A stretch of 64,000 nucleotides of DNA from Cryobacterium psychrotolerans (GCF_900101115.1 NZ_FNFU01000010.1:1-64000); one strand, 5' to 3'; shown: positions 33,301 through 42,666, counted from the first letter of the stretch. The notes: generated from the sequence alone by a model not told the origin. Translations and numbers: made by a program.

Positions 33301-33947
33301 TGCGCCTCGCGGGCGATCTCGGCCTGGTGGCCGAGGGGCTTCAGCTGGCGCCGGATCTCCCCGGCAAGGTCGCTCAGCCGGGTCAGGTTGTTCTGCATGG
33401 CCTCGAGTTTGCGCAGGGTCTTCTCTTTGCGCCGCCGGTGCTTGAGGATGCCCGCTGCCTCCTCGATGAAGCCGCGGCGCTCCTCCGGGCTGGCGCGCAG
33501 CACCGCGTCGAGCTGGCCCTGGCCGACGATCACGTGCATTTCGCGGCCGAGGCCGGAGTCGCTGAGCAGCTCCTGAACGTCGAGGAGCCGGCAGGCCTGC
33601 CCGTTGATGGCGTAGTCGCTGCCGCCGTTGCGGAACAGGGTGCGCGAGATGGTGACCTCGGAGTACTCGATCGGCAGCGCGCCGTCGGCATTGTCGATCG
33701 TCAACGTCACTTCGGCCCGGCCGAGCGGCCCCTTAGTCGACGTGCCGGCGAAGATGACGTCCTCCATCTTTCCGCCGCGGAGGGTCTTGGCCCCCTGCTC
33801 GCCCATCACCCAGGCGAGCGCGTCGACGACGTTGGACTTGCCGGAGCCGTTCGGGCCGACCACGCACGTGACGCCCGGCTCGAAGGCGAAGGTGGTGGGC
33901 TGGGCGAACGACTTGAACCCCTTGAGGGTGAGGCTCTTCAGGTACAA
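30366..33947 (-). CDS. smc: Chromosome segregation protein SMC
   Basis: A 1193-residue SMC ATPase that compacts and separates chromosomes with ScpA/ScpB. The N-terminal head has the start LKSLTLKGFKSFA and Walker A GPNGSGKSNVVDALAW. Two long coiled-coil arms (about residues 170-500 and 690-1000) flank a hinge near residues 505-670 (GIRGLLAEHVRVHPGYEPAI). The C-terminal head has LLSGGERSLAAVALL and DEVEAALDDANL. Translation starts with TTG at 33947. The genes ahead of it, mutM and rnc, are in standard order but a plus-strand GNAT gene separates smc from mutM. Confidence 0.97.
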   Translation of the reverse strand: MYLKSLTLKGFKSFAQPTTFAFEPGVTCVVGPNGSGKSNVVDALAWVMGEQGAKTLRGGKMEDVIFAGTSTKGPLGRAEVTLTIDNADGALPIEYSEVTISRTLFRNGGSDYAINGQACRLLDVQELLSDSGLGREMHVIVGQGQLDAVLRASPEERRGFIEEAAGILKHRRRKEKTLRKLEAMQNNLTRLSDLAGEIRRQLKPLGHQAEIAREAQTIAAVVRDARARLLADDVVTLRTALDSHGRTESERHSERIVLQEQLGQKELRLQRLEQAQVGDAVDLARRTSFGLESVQERLRGLYTLANQRLALLGSQAEPAAGGPSVTPAMLTDAQAEVDRLREAITAAQERWAAAQAGAAAARGQLDSVDEEIAAQAVLVSRHDLEVSRLKGQSETASSRLAAVRGEVLRQQNAVDAAESRRAAAQAQFDALEAEAAEGDVDTNLDEAYEAAQASVREVEAEIESLRETLHGQERERDALAARTGALSLALDQKDGSSALVGAGLPGIRGLLAEHVRVHPGYEPAIAAALGSLADAVLAETQGDAFAALDTALGDDLGRVELVVADADAAASPDLDGLPGLAWARSVVEAPSGVLGILAHTVIADDLEAARSAFGALAGRGLGSLTIITRAGEVLTAYVLRGGSGARQSKLELVAERDTAADKLALVTSSIERVRFDLGEARTLLQALKQQAAGALTALRAFDSRLAARAEKTNRATVQLEASGAELDRVSAGLKLAAAAVADAEGAVAGARAELETVQSRPRPILDVSSRDALYALLEQARDGEVEARLQVETARERVRTEEARTALLGKQLEADRAAAEEAARRAVIRRRQVDAASNVAEALPAVLASVEASVGEARARLAAAEAERASQNEELLLLRREENALRTRLQAVTENVHGLELQIYEKKLHLSALIERAGSELGLTPDVLVAEYGPDQLIPADGVAAEVADGAAASVASVDPGAEGTPFDREQQKRRLATAERKFGQLGRVNPLALEEFAALEQRHKFLTEQLTDLTNTRTDLLTIIGDIDEKMGAIFAAAFEDTRAAFADVFPVLFPGGSGSIWLTNPDDMLTTGIEVSVKPAGKKIERLSLLSGGERSLAAVALLIAIFKARPSPFYIMDEVEAALDDANLGRLLTIFEDLRETSQLIVITHQKRTMEIADALYGVSMRQDGVSAVVGQRVARETERETEKVS

Positions 33948-34104
33948 CGGGTGCCCTCTCCGAAGTGTCGATGTCGACGTGCCGTGGCCGTCACGGCCCG
34001 GTCATGCTGGGACTACGGTACCGGACTCTGTGCGGAGAACCCGGCAGGCGCCAGGCTGGTCGGCTGCGCAGATCGTGCGGCCTTCGCACCGGAAGCCGGC
34101 CGTC

Positions 34105-35178
34105 ATGACGATCGAACACTTCACCGTCGGCGAACTCGCCGTCCCGGCCGCACCCGGGGCGGAGGGCTGGGGCGATTTCCGGGCCGCGACCACGGTGCGG
34201 AACGCGGTCGAAGCGGCCGCCTACGGCACCGACGAGCTCGCCCTGTCGGCCGAGGAACTGCTCCCCTACTGGCTGAACCAGGAGTACGCCCCGGCGCGGA
34301 TGCTCGTGGCCCGCGTCGGCGGGGAAATCGTGGCGCGGGGCGTCTACGAGACGCGGCCTGAGGCATCCGCGGATGTCGCGTGGCTGGCCCTCGAGGTTCT
34401 CCCCGCTTTCCGGCGGCGAGGCATCGGGACCGCGCTGGCCGACCGCCTGGAGTCGATCGCTGCGGAGGAGGGGCGCGTGCGGGCACTCGTCTATGCGGCG
34501 TCGCGGGAGGCGCCGGGCGAGAGGCTGCCGTCGCCGACGGGTTTCGGCTCCGTGCCCCTGGCCAACCCGGAGGTGCGGTTCCTGCTGGCCCGCGGGTACA
34601 CGCTCGAGCAGATGGAGCGCGGCAGCCGCCTGCCCCTGCCCGTCGACGAGGGCGCGCTGGCCCGGCACTTCGACGGCGCGGCGACGACGTCCGGCCCCGA
34701 TTACGCCGTGCACCGCTGGGCCGACCGCACGCCCGAACGCTGGCTGGCGGACATGGCGCTCCTCCGCACCCGGATGACCACGGATGCCCCGAGCGCCGGG
34801 CTCGAGGAGCCCGAAGATGTCTGGACGGTGCAGCGCGTCCTCGAGGAGGATGAGGCGTTCGCGGCAGGCCCGCGGACGACCCTGACCGCCGTGGTGGAGC
34901 ACCGGCCGACCGGGCGCCTGGCCGGGTTCACCGAGCTGTCCGTGCCGGCCGAGACGTCCCGCGCCGTGCACCAGGAGGACACCCTGGTGCTGAAGGAACA
35001 CCGCGGCCACCGGCTCGGGATGCTGCTGAAGATCGCGAACCTGCAGGGTCTCGCGGCGGAGCGGCCGGGGCATCCGTCGGTGATCACGTTCAACGCCGAG
35101 GAGAACCGGCACATGCTCTCGGTGAACGAGGCCGTCGGCTTCGTCCCGATCGGCTACGAAGGCGCCTGGAGGCGCTAA
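34105..35178 (+). CDS. GNAT-family acetyltransferase, two-domain
   Basis: A 357-residue protein with two acetyltransferase-like halves. The first has the acetyl-CoA binding segment ALEVLPAFRRRGIGTALADR; the second has LKEHRGHRLGMLLKIANLQG, followed by the typical NAEENRHMLSVNEAVGFVPI. Such tandem GNAT proteins are common in actinobacteria, some of them modifying antibiotics or mycothiol precursors; no substrate can be named here. The ATG at 34105 starts the conserved part; the frame is open far upstream only as antisense to smc. It is divergent from smc. Confidence 0.85.
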   Translation: MTIEHFTVGELAVPAAPGAEGWGDFRAATTVRNAVEAAAYGTDELALSAEELLPYWLNQEYAPARMLVARVGGEIVARGVYETRPEASADVAWLALEVLPAFRRRGIGTALADRLESIAAEEGRVRALVYAASREAPGERLPSPTGFGSVPLANPEVRFLLARGYTLEQMERGSRLPLPVDEGALARHFDGAATTSGPDYAVHRWADRTPERWLADMALLRTRMTTDAPSAGLEEPEDVWTVQRVLEEDEAFAAGPRTTLTAVVEHRPTGRLAGFTELSVPAETSRAVHQEDTLVLKEHRGHRLGMLLKIANLQGLAAERPGHPSVITFNAEENRHMLSVNEAVGFVPIGYEGAWRR

Positions 35179-35266
35179 ACCCGCCGCCGCCCATCCCGCC
35201 GAAGGAAAACGAGGTCCGAGACCGAGACCGCGACCGAGACCCGAGAGCCGAGACCCGAGGGCGCGC

Positions 35267-36247
35267 TCAGCGCAGGCGCTGGCAGCGCGGGCAGAAGTGC
35301 GACGACCGGTTCATGAACTGGGCGCGCACCATGGTGGTGCCGCAGCGGAGGCACGGCTTGCCGTGCTGCCCGTAGGCGGTGAGGCTGTGCGAGAAGTACC
35401 CCGACTCGCCGTTGACGTTCACATACTGAGCGTCGAAGCTCGTTCCGCCCTCGGCCAGGGCCCGGTGCAGGATGCCGCGGACAGAGGCCAGCAGGGTGCG
35501 CGCCTTTGCCGCGGTGAGCGACGCGGCCGGCTGGTCGAAGTGGATGCGGGCGTCGAACAGGGCCTCGTCGGCGTAGATGTTGCCGATTCCGCTGATCAGC
35601 GTCTGGTCGAGGAGGGCCCGCTTGATGCCCGTCTTCTTGCGAGCCAGGGCGCGGAAGAAGGCATCCGCCGGGAAGGCAGGGTCGATCGGGTCACGGGCTA
35701 TGTGCGCCACCTGCGAGGGGATGAGCGTCTCCCACTCCCCCGCCGCAGCAGCACCAGGGAAGCCGGCGGGCAGCCCGTCGCTCGTCGGCTGCATCCGGTC
35801 GACGGCCATGCTGCCGAAGATGCGCTGGTCGACGAAGTTGAGCCACAACTCACCGTGCACCGGATGCTCGAGGTGCAGCCGGATCCGCAACAGCCGATCC
35901 TCCGCCGGGCGGCCTCCGGTGATCGAACCTGTGGTGATCGAGCCCGTGGCGATCGAGCCCGTCGAGATCCGGGCTGCGCTGCCGGGCGCGCGCAGCAAGA
36001 CCTGCCCGCTCATGCCGAGGTGGATGACCAGGGCCCGGCCGGAATCCAGCGGCAGCCAGAGGAACTTGCCGCGGCGCACGGCGGCCAGCACGCGCCGACC
36101 CTCGAGGAGGTCGGTGAACGGGCCGGCGGACAGGTCGTGGCGCCTGAGCGATCGTTGCTCGAAGACCTCCACGGCGGAAATGACCGCGCCGGTGACGGCC
36201 GGCTCAATGCCGGCGCGAACGACTTCAACCTCGGGCAGCTCCGGCAC
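35267..36247 (-). CDS. mutM: Formamidopyrimidine-DNA glycosylase
   Basis: A 326-residue base-excision repair enzyme removing 8-oxoguanine and ring-opened purines. It begins with the catalytic MPELPEVEVVRAG (Pro2 nucleophile, Glu3). The helix-two-turn-helix region is LLDQTLISGIGNIYADEALF, and the C-terminal zinc finger has CLRCGTTM and FCPRCQ. The β-sandwich loop carries a 15-bp tandem repeat encoding GSIxT, making the protein about 25-35 residues longer than most. GTG start. It lies 22 bases after rnc. Confidence 0.96.
   Translation of the reverse strand: MPELPEVEVVRAGIEPAVTGAVISAVEVFEQRSLRRHDLSAGPFTDLLEGRRVLAAVRRGKFLWLPLDSGRALVIHLGMSGQVLLRAPGSAARISTGSIATGSITTGSITGGRPAEDRLLRIRLHLEHPVHGELWLNFVDQRIFGSMAVDRMQPTSDGLPAGFPGAAAAGEWETLIPSQVAHIARDPIDPAFPADAFFRALARKKTGIKRALLDQTLISGIGNIYADEALFDARIHFDQPAASLTAAKARTLLASVRGILHRALAEGGTSFDAQYVNVNGESGYFSHSLTAYGQHGKPCLRCGTTMVRAQFMNRSSHFCPRCQRLR
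35919..35963. repeat. Tandem repeat, 15 bp x 3, in mutM
   Basis: Three consecutive copies of a unit like GTGATCGAGCCCGTG, with one to three changes between them, encode the GSIATGSITTGSI loop of MutM. Confidence 0.93.
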
Positions 36248-36268
36248 GTCGGCCTCACTCGGCCGGGG

Positions 36269-36961
36269 TCAGCCGGCGGAGAGCACGATCCAGGCCTCGA
36301 GCGCGGCAGCCATTTCGGCGTGCTTCTTGCTCGTGCCTTCGCCCCGCGCCGAGACGACGGTGCCGATGACGACCGTGGCGACGAACACCTTCGAGTGATC
36401 CGGTCCGCTTTCGGTGACGGTGTACACGGGCACGCCGGTTCCGCGGCGCGCCGCGACCTCCTGCAGGCTCGTTTTGGGGTCCATCGAGCCGCCGAAGCGG
36501 TCGGGATCGGACAGGAGCGGCTCGATCAGCCGCATCACGAGGGCGGTCGCCGCATCCGTGCCGGTGTCCAGATAGGCGGCGCCGATGAGCGCCTCGACCG
36601 TGTCGGCCAGGATGGACGCCTTCTCGCGGCCACCGGTGAGGACTTCACCGCGGCCCAGCCGGATGTACTCGCCGAGTGAGATGCCGCGTGCGACCTCCGC
36701 GAGGGCAGCACTGGAGACCAGGCGGGCCCGCCGCTTGGCGAGTTCGCCCTCGCTCAGCAGCGGGTACTCCCGGTACAGCATGACCGTCACCGACTGTCCG
36801 AGGATCGAGTCGCCCAGGAACTCCAGTCGCTCGTTCGTCGGGATTCCGCCGTTTTCGTACGCAAATGACCGGTGGGTCAGGGCGAGCTCAAGCAAACCCT
36901 GGTCGATCTGCACGCCCAGGGTCTCCTGCAACGCGGAAAGATCGACCGAACCACCGGTCAT
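36269..36961 (-). CDS. rnc: Ribonuclease III
   Basis: A 230-residue double-strand-specific RNase that processes rRNA and some mRNAs. The catalytic signature is [13 protein letters not shown], with [16 protein letters not shown] providing the second acidic pair. A C-terminal double-stranded RNA-binding domain ends [18 protein letters not shown]. Two ATG codons 15 bases apart (36976 and 36961), part of a partial 15-bp repeat, are possible starts; 36961 is chosen because GGGGAA precedes it. It follows rpmF closely. Confidence 0.95.
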   Translation of the reverse strand: MTGGSVDLSALQETLGVQIDQGLLELALTHRSFAYENGGIPTNERLEFLGDSILGQSVTVMLYREYPLLSEGELAKRRARLVSSAALAEVARGISLGEYIRLGRGEVLTGGREKASILADTVEALIGAAYLDTGTDAATALVMRLIEPLLSDPDRFGGSMDPKTSLQEVAARRGTGVPVYTVTESGPDHSKVFVATVVIGTVVSARGEGTSKKHAEMAAALEAWIVLSAG

Positions 36962-36980
36962 CGGTTCCCCGGTCATCGAA

Positions 36981-37184
36981 TTAGACGTCGGCGACCTTGC
37001 GGCCCTTGTATTCCATGAACAGTGCCGTGCCGGCGGAGTCGGTGACGACCTTCGCACGGTGCGGGAGGCTGTAAACGACCTTGCCGTTTTCCATGGTCTT
37101 CACCAGGGTGGGGGCTTCGGCCTTCCAGCAGGAACGACGTGAGCGGGTGTTGGAGCGTGACTGCTTGCGCTTCGGAACTGCCAT
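36981..37184 (-). CDS. rpmF: 50S ribosomal protein L32
   Basis: A 67-residue protein beginning [18 protein letters not shown], the L32 signature. The usual C-terminal zinc ribbon (two CxxC pairs) is absent, so this is the zinc-free C-minus form. It is two bases after the DUF177 gene, the usual pairing, and precedes rnc. Confidence 0.96.
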   Translation of the reverse strand: MAVPKRKQSRSNTRSRRSCWKAEAPTLVKTMENGKVVYSLPHRAKVVTDSAGTALFMEYKGRKVADV

Positions 37185-37186
37185 GA

Positions 37187-37759
37187 CTACTTCTCTTCTC
37201 TATCCGTTTCAGCATGAGTGTCTTCACCCGTGCTGATGTCTGTGGAAGCCTGGAACTTCAGGAGCGCCGACCACCTGGGGTCAGGCGTCTCTTGCGGTTC
37301 CTGATCAGGGATTTCGGCCAACCGTAGCCCGGTCTCGGGGTCGAGACCTGGACAATCCGGCCGGCATACCGGCTGGAACGGCAGTGACAAAACCACTGCA
37401 TCCCTGATCAGAGGTTCAAGATCCACGTGGTCGTCTTGAACCTCAAATTCAAAAGCTTCCTCTGAAGAATACGCGAAAAGCTCCGTAAACTCGACTTGGA
37501 CAGGCAAGTCGATGTCAATCAGGCACCGACCGCACATTCCGCTGGCGGTTCCGGACACGTCCGCGGTCACCAGGATGCCCTCGTGGATCGCCTCCAGCCG
37601 CAGGTCTGCCTCGAGGGTGGACCCCGCTTTCACGGCCACCAGGCCTTCCCCGAGGTCTTCGGGCACCAGGATGTCGAGCTGGCGCTCATGCTGGATGCCG
37701 GGGCGGTTGATGAGGTCGCGGACATCGACTTTGTACGGTGTCTTTTTGAACTTGGTCAC
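37187..37759 (-). CDS. DUF177 (YceD family) protein
   Basis: A 190-residue protein of the YceD/DUF177 family, which is nearly always encoded directly before rpmF and is linked to 23S rRNA accumulation. The family cysteines are in [15 protein letters not shown] and [16 protein letters not shown]. The GTG at 37759 is chosen because [20 protein letters not shown] is a natural N-terminus; the open frame upstream is antisense-like and not conserved in character. Confidence 0.9.
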   Translation of the reverse strand: MTKFKKTPYKVDVRDLINRPGIQHERQLDILVPEDLGEGLVAVKAGSTLEADLRLEAIHEGILVTADVSGTASGMCGRCLIDIDLPVQVEFTELFAYSSEEAFEFEVQDDHVDLEPLIRDAVVLSLPFQPVCRPDCPGLDPETGLRLAEIPDQEPQETPDPRWSALLKFQASTDISTGEDTHAETDREEK

Positions 37760-37770
37760 GAGGGGAAATT

Positions 37771-40269
37771 CTACGCGCCCTGCGAGGCAGCGCCGTCCCT
37801 CCGGGCGAGGACAGCCGGCCAGAGCGAGGCGGGGAGCGCGGCGGCACGGATTCGCGTGCCGGTATCGGCGCCGGTCCGGATGGCGCCGATGACGAGGTCG
37901 AGGTCGTGGCAGACCGCCGGCCCGGTGCCCTGTTCCTCGGACCCGGGGCGCGCGAAGCGCTGCCGCTCGGCCGCGACCAGGAGTCGCTCGAGCGCCGCGG
38001 CAGCATCCGAACCGGCAGCGTCCGAACCGGCCCCGGGCGAGCCGCTCCCCGAGGGGCCCGCCCCGGAGAGGCCGGGACGCAGCGCGAGGCGGCCGGCCAG
38101 CTCGCGCGGCGTCTCCGTGCCGCGAACCCGCACGGCGTGGTCGACCGCGGTATCGGCCAGCTCCGCCCAGGCGTCCGCGGGACCTCCGCTCCCGGACAGG
38201 ATCCTCCGCCTGCGGCGCAGGCGCCGGGCCAGGCGCACCACGCCCGGGGTCAGCAGCAGCGCCAGCACGAGCGCGAGGAACAGGCCGCTGCGGAGTAGCG
38301 TGGCGGCCTCCTGCTGCCGGGCCTGGGCGGCGGGCACCGCGCCGCTGTCCGCGGTGATGCCCCCGTCGTCGGAACGGGGAGCGGTCGTCGGCGCGGCAGA
38401 GGCCGGCACGTCCTCGGGGGTCGTCGCATCCGCCGGTCGGGCATAGTCGGGCACGGTCCCGCGCCCGGGGGTCGGTTCGAAGGGAACCCAGCCGACACCG
38501 ACGAAGTACAGCTCGGGCCACGCGTGCAGGTCGTGCGAGTCGACCTCGTAGCGGTTCGTGTCGTCCTCCGCGCTCGACGAGGGCGAACCGGGCAGGTAGC
38601 CGACCGCGATGCGGGCGGGGATGCCGAGGGAGCGGGCCATGACGGCCATCGCGGAGGAGAAGTGCACGCAATAGCCGCTCTTGACCTCGAGGAAGGTGCC
38701 GATGACATCCAGTCCCCCGCCGTCGTAGCCGTCTTCGACCGGGGCGTCGGTGTCGTAGTCGAAGGCGCTGCCGCGCAGATAGTCCTGCAGCGCCACCGCG
38801 GCGTCATAGTCCGAGGCGGCGCCCTCCGTCACGGACTTCGCGGTGGCGGCGATGATGGCGGGGCGCGGGAACGGCAGCTTGAGATTCGGCGCGACGCTCA
38901 CCGGGTAGCGTCCGCGAGCAGCCCTCAGCTGCTCCGCGGTCGGCTGCAGTTCGAGCGCGGTGACGGTGTAGGTCTGCCCACGCGTGGTCGTGTTCGTGCT
39001 CTTGATGGTGTGAGTGAGGTTGTTCCAGAACCATCTGCCCTCAAGCCCCTCGACGCGGCTCGCCGGGTTGGGCGCGGGAAGCAGGTCCGTCTCCACCCCG
39101 TCGATGACGACGATCGTCGTCGTCTTCGTGGTCTTGACCTCGTCCGACAGGCCCGGCGGTCTCTCGATGCGGTCGACCGTGTTGCTCGTCGTCGCCGCAT
39201 CGGACCGGGACGTCCAGGTCGTGCCGACGAACTGGTCGAGCGTCAGCAGCTTGAAATACGGCGGCGTTTTTGCCGTCGTGGTGTAGTGCAGCGCCGGCCC
39301 GGCATCCGGGCGTCGAAGGTCCTGGCCGAGGTCGATCATCGGGCTGACGCCGGCGCCGAACAGGGGTCCGCTGGAGCCCCCCGCGAACAGGTCGCCGTCC
39401 GAGATGGTCGGGGTTGCGGAACTGAGCAGGAGGGCGCTCACGATGCCCAAACCGCCCACCGTGACCGCCGCCCAGGACGGCCCGGGGGCACGGCGGCGCA
39501 CCGGCGAGTACACGCGCGCCGCCTCGCGGCCGGACGGCGGGCCGTTCGCCTCGGCGACCCGACGCAGGCGCACGTCCACGCGGAGCACCAGAAGATAGGC
39601 GGCCGCCGTGGCGATCAGCGCCACGGGGCTGGCCCCCTCGTCGAGCAGGAGTCCGGGCACCGCGACCGGGACCAGCACGGGCAGGCCCGCCAGCGCCGGC
39701 CAGCGCAGCGTCAGCGCGAGGGCATCCATCAGGACGGCGATCAGCCCTGCTCCGGCGGCCAGGAGGAACAGGATGCCTTCGATCGGTTCGGCCGGGATGC
39801 TCTGCTGCTCGATGGAGGAGACGCCGGTGTCGACCAGGAGCCCGAACCGGTCGATTGTGTCCGGCGTCGGGATCAGCCAGAGCAGCCCGGTTCCCTGGCC
39901 GAACAGGAGGGTCAGGGTTGCCAGGAGCACGCCCAGCCCGACGACCGGCACCAGCGCCGACGCGACGCGGGTGCGCCGGAGTACGGCCGCGGAAACGAGC
40001 ACGATCGTGCCCACGAGCGCCATCGGCCACCACCACGAGGAGCCGCGTAGCAGCGGGCCGAGCACGGCGCTGCCGGCGAGCAGCAGGAGCAGCATGGCCA
40101 GGCTGAGCAGCCATCGCCCTCTCCCCCGCCCCGCGCCCGGGCGACCGCGGTTCGTCGCAGCGCCGCTTGTCACAGCACCGTTCGTCAGAGCGCCGTTCGT
40201 CACAGCGCCGCTTGTCACAGCGCCGCTTGTCCGAGCGCCGAGGCGCTCAAGCCTGGTCACGGACGGCAC
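37771..40269 (-). CDS. Transglutaminase-like membrane protein (TgpA type)
   Basis: An 832-residue membrane protein. About seven to eight helices in residues 50-300 are followed by an outside transglutaminase-like domain whose Cys-His-Asp triad is in VKSGYCVHFSSAMAVMA, VDSHDLHAWPELYF. A further helix near residue 660 and a basic cytosolic tail end it. Such proteins occur with MoxR and DUF58, as here, and are thought to act on envelope proteins. The N-terminus carries a 15-bp repeat encoding GAVTS/N. The GTG start at 40269 overlaps the DUF58 stop by 23 bases; a second GTG at 40260 is possible. Confidence 0.9.
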   Translation of the reverse strand: MPSVTRLERLGARTSGAVTSGAVTNGALTNGAVTSGAATNRGRPGAGRGRGRWLLSLAMLLLLLAGSAVLGPLLRGSSWWWPMALVGTIVLVSAAVLRRTRVASALVPVVGLGVLLATLTLLFGQGTGLLWLIPTPDTIDRFGLLVDTGVSSIEQQSIPAEPIEGILFLLAAGAGLIAVLMDALALTLRWPALAGLPVLVPVAVPGLLLDEGASPVALIATAAAYLLVLRVDVRLRRVAEANGPPSGREAARVYSPVRRRAPGPSWAAVTVGGLGIVSALLLSSATPTISDGDLFAGGSSGPLFGAGVSPMIDLGQDLRRPDAGPALHYTTTAKTPPYFKLLTLDQFVGTTWTSRSDAATTSNTVDRIERPPGLSDEVKTTKTTTIVVIDGVETDLLPAPNPASRVEGLEGRWFWNNLTHTIKSTNTTTRGQTYTVTALELQPTAEQLRAARGRYPVSVAPNLKLPFPRPAIIAATAKSVTEGAASDYDAAVALQDYLRGSAFDYDTDAPVEDGYDGGGLDVIGTFLEVKSGYCVHFSSAMAVMARSLGIPARIAVGYLPGSPSSSAEDDTNRYEVDSHDLHAWPELYFVGVGWVPFEPTPGRGTVPDYARPADATTPEDVPASAAPTTAPRSDDGGITADSGAVPAAQARQQEAATLLRSGLFLALVLALLLTPGVVRLARRLRRRRRILSGSGGPADAWAELADTAVDHAVRVRGTETPRELAGRLALRPGLSGAGPSGSGSPGAGSDAAGSDAAAALERLLVAAERQRFARPGSEEQGTGPAVCHDLDLVIGAIRTGADTGTRIRAAALPASLWPAVLARRDGAASQGA
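40156..40230. repeat. Tandem repeat, 15 bp x 5
   Basis: Five consecutive units related to CACAGCGCCGCTTGT (the last two identical) plus a partial sixth lie at the 5' end of the transglutaminase-like gene and encode the SGAVT/NGAVT/NGALT run. Confidence 0.95.
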
Positions 40270-41620
40270 CCCGTTCCTGCTGGGCCTGGTCCCAGGCCCC
40301 CGGGATGTCCCGGTGGCTGCGCAGCCCGATGCAGTGCCACCCGGCGTCGCGCAGGCGCTCGAGGGCGCCGCGGCTCATGGTGTCCAGGACGAAGGCCACC
40401 GCCGGGGCGCAGCGGCCCCGGATCGCGGCGAGCTCGGCGGAATCCTGGGCGTCGATGTCGACGAGCACGGCGAAGGTCGGCAGCTGGCCGCCCAACCCCC
40501 GAGAGGCGTCGCCGCGCGGTGAGCTCGCCCGTTGGGCCTCAGCGCCGCGTTCCGCGGCACGCTGGACCGGCGCGATGTTCGCCAGGCCTTCGAGCAGCAG
40601 GCGGTCGCCGCCGGGAGCACTGAAGAAGCCGGGCGCGTCTCCGTGCAGCCCTCCCCGCCCCGCGGCGGCCGCCGGGGCCAGCTGGCTGGGCCCCAGTTCG
40701 ATCAGCTCGACCCGAAAGCCCGCGTCGAGCAGGTGCACGCCCACGCAGGCCGTGAGTTCCACGGCGATTTCGAAGGCCTGGTCCTGGCGGCTCGTGCGCG
40801 CCGCGGCCTGGCTCGCCGAGTACTCCGGCCGCCCGCTCAGTGTGGTGTCGAGGATGATGCGCGCGGCCGGGTTGCTGCGCTGTTCCTCCTGGCGCACCAT
40901 GATCTCGCCGTGCCGGGCGGTGGCCGGCCAGTTCACGCGTCGCATCGGGTCTCCCGGCCGGTATTCGCGGGCGATGAGTTCATCGGAGCTGGGGCTGATG
41001 TGCCGGACCAGCTCATGGATCGAACCGTCCCCGCTCCGGATCGACCGGGCGTTGCCGGGCAGCGGGGTGACCCGGGGCGTGACGACGAGGTCGTGGGGCT
41101 CCCCGACGGGCCGCTCGCTGACCGCGAGGTCGAACGGGTCGGTGCGGCCGAGCATGAGCGGTCCGAGGTCGTAGACCCCCCGCCGCAGGGGCGTGAGGGT
41201 GTATTCGAGCCTCGCGGTGTCTCCCCCGGTGTCCGGGCCGCCCTCGTAGCGGTCGAGCGTCGGAAGCATGACGCTGCCCGGCACCGTGATCCCCGCCGAC
41301 GCCGTGTCGCGCCAGCGGGATCCGGAGACCGGCCGGGAGGACAGGTTGCGCACGCGCAGCGCGACGACGGCGTCGCTTCCGGCCGGCACGATCACCGGTC
41401 GGATGGCGCGGCTGAGCTGCACCCTGGCCGGCCGGACGGTGACGTAGACCAGCGCGACGACGGGCACGGCCAGGAGCAGGCAGGCGACGAACAGGAGGTC
41501 GCGCCGGTCGATCACGAGAGCGTTGAGGAAGAGTGCGCCGCCGACGGCGAGGAACATCCCGCCGCGCCGGGTGAGACGCGGGAACCAGACCGGACGGACA
41601 CGTCGTCGCTGCCGGGACAT
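40247..41620 (-). CDS. DUF58 protein
   Basis: A 457-residue protein with two membrane helices near the N-terminus (about residues 18-60) and a large cytosolic part containing the DUF58 signature around IREYRPGDPMRRVNWPATAR, followed by a von Willebrand A-like region. DUF58 proteins pair with MoxR ATPases, possibly as chaperoned or metal-loaded partners. It is the middle gene of the MoxR-DUF58-transglutaminase set, five bases after the MoxR gene. Confidence 0.92.
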   Translation of the reverse strand: MSRQRRRVRPVWFPRLTRRGGMFLAVGGALFLNALVIDRRDLLFVACLLLAVPVVALVYVTVRPARVQLSRAIRPVIVPAGSDAVVALRVRNLSSRPVSGSRWRDTASAGITVPGSVMLPTLDRYEGGPDTGGDTARLEYTLTPLRRGVYDLGPLMLGRTDPFDLAVSERPVGEPHDLVVTPRVTPLPGNARSIRSGDGSIHELVRHISPSSDELIAREYRPGDPMRRVNWPATARHGEIMVRQEEQRSNPAARIILDTTLSGRPEYSASQAAARTSRQDQAFEIAVELTACVGVHLLDAGFRVELIELGPSQLAPAAAAGRGGLHGDAPGFFSAPGGDRLLLEGLANIAPVQRAAERGAEAQRASSPRGDASRGLGGQLPTFAVLVDIDAQDSAELAAIRGRCAPAVAFVLDTMSRGALERLRDAGWHCIGLRSHRDIPGAWDQAQQERGAVRDQA

Positions 41621-41625
41621 GACGG

Positions 41626-42666
41626 TTAGGGTCTGGCCTGCGAACCCACCGGCACCGGGGTCGCTGCGACGATCCGCGCGACGACCTCTTCGATGAGGGG
41701 GCCGCTGTCCTGGTGGTGGTGACCGAGCGCCCGGCTGGTGGGAACCAGTCGGTGGCCGAGCACGGCGACGGCGAGGGAGTCGATGTCGTCAGGCAGCACG
41801 TACTCCCGCCCGTGGAGGGCGGCCTGCGCCTTGGCCGCACGGATGAGCTGGAGGGTCGCCCGGGGGCTGGCACCGAGCCGGAGGTCGCGGTCTTCGCGCG
41901 TGGCGCGCACGAGGTTGACGGCGTACTCCTTGACCGCGCCGGAAGCGAAGACGCTTCGCGCGGTCGTCATCATCGCCCGGAGTTCCGCCCCGGACACGAC
42001 GGCCCTGATCAGCGAGAGCGGGCTCGTGGTGTCCCGGGAATCGAGCATGGCCAGCTCGGAGTCGATGTCGGGGTAGCCCATGGAGATGCGGGCCATGAAG
42101 CGGTCGCGCTGCGCCTCCGGCAGGGCATACGTGCCCTCCATCTCGATCGGGTTCTGGGTGGCCACAACGGTGAACGGGCTCGCCAGCGGGTATGTGGTCC
42201 CGTCGACGGTGACCTGTCGCTCCTCCATGCACTCGAGCAGCGCGGACTGGGTCTTCGGGCTGGCCCGGTTGATCTCGTCGCCGATCACGATGTTCGCGAA
42301 AACGGCGCCCCGCTTGAATTCGAACCGGCGCTCGGCCTGGTTGAACACCGATACCCCGGTCACATCGGAGGGGAGCAGGTCCGGCGTGAACTGGATGCGG
42401 CTGACCGTGCAGTCGACCGACCTGGCCAGCGCCTTAGCGAGCATGGTCTTGCCGACTCCCGGCACGTCTTCGATGAGAAGGTGCCCCTCGGCCAGCAGCA
42501 CGGTGAGTGCCGTCTGCACAGCGGAGTGTTTGCCGTCGATGACCATTTCGACGTTGCGGATGATCGCGCGGCCCGCGTTCGCCACGTCCGCGAACGTCAC
42601 CGCTGCCCCACGCTCGACCGGCGCGACGGTGGAATCCGTCGGCAGTCCGGTCGGGAACGGGCTCAT
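41626..42666 (-). CDS. MoxR-family AAA+ ATPase
   Basis: A 346-residue ATPase with Walker [16 protein letters not shown], Walker B in [20 protein letters not shown], and the sensor region [19 protein letters not shown]. MoxR proteins act as chaperones for assembly of VWA/DUF58 partners. It overlaps coaD by four bases (ATGA) and is followed at once by the DUF58 gene. Confidence 0.95.
   Translation of the reverse strand: MSPFPTGLPTDSTVAPVERGAAVTFADVANAGRAIIRNVEMVIDGKHSAVQTALTVLLAEGHLLIEDVPGVGKTMLAKALARSVDCTVSRIQFTPDLLPSDVTGVSVFNQAERRFEFKRGAVFANIVIGDEINRASPKTQSALLECMEERQVTVDGTTYPLASPFTVVATQNPIEMEGTYALPEAQRDRFMARISMGYPDIDSELAMLDSRDTTSPLSLIRAVVSGAELRAMMTTARSVFASGAVKEYAVNLVRATREDRDLRLGASPRATLQLIRAAKAQAALHGREYVLPDDIDSLAVAVLGHRLVPTSRALGHHHQDSGPLIEEVVARIVAATPVPVGSQARP

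Noticed and set aside
35200-35266. CCGAGAC-type repeats between the GNAT gene and mutM as a possible regulatory array
   Set aside because: They form an irregular 6-14 base low-complexity tract without a consistent unit; nothing supports a binding function.
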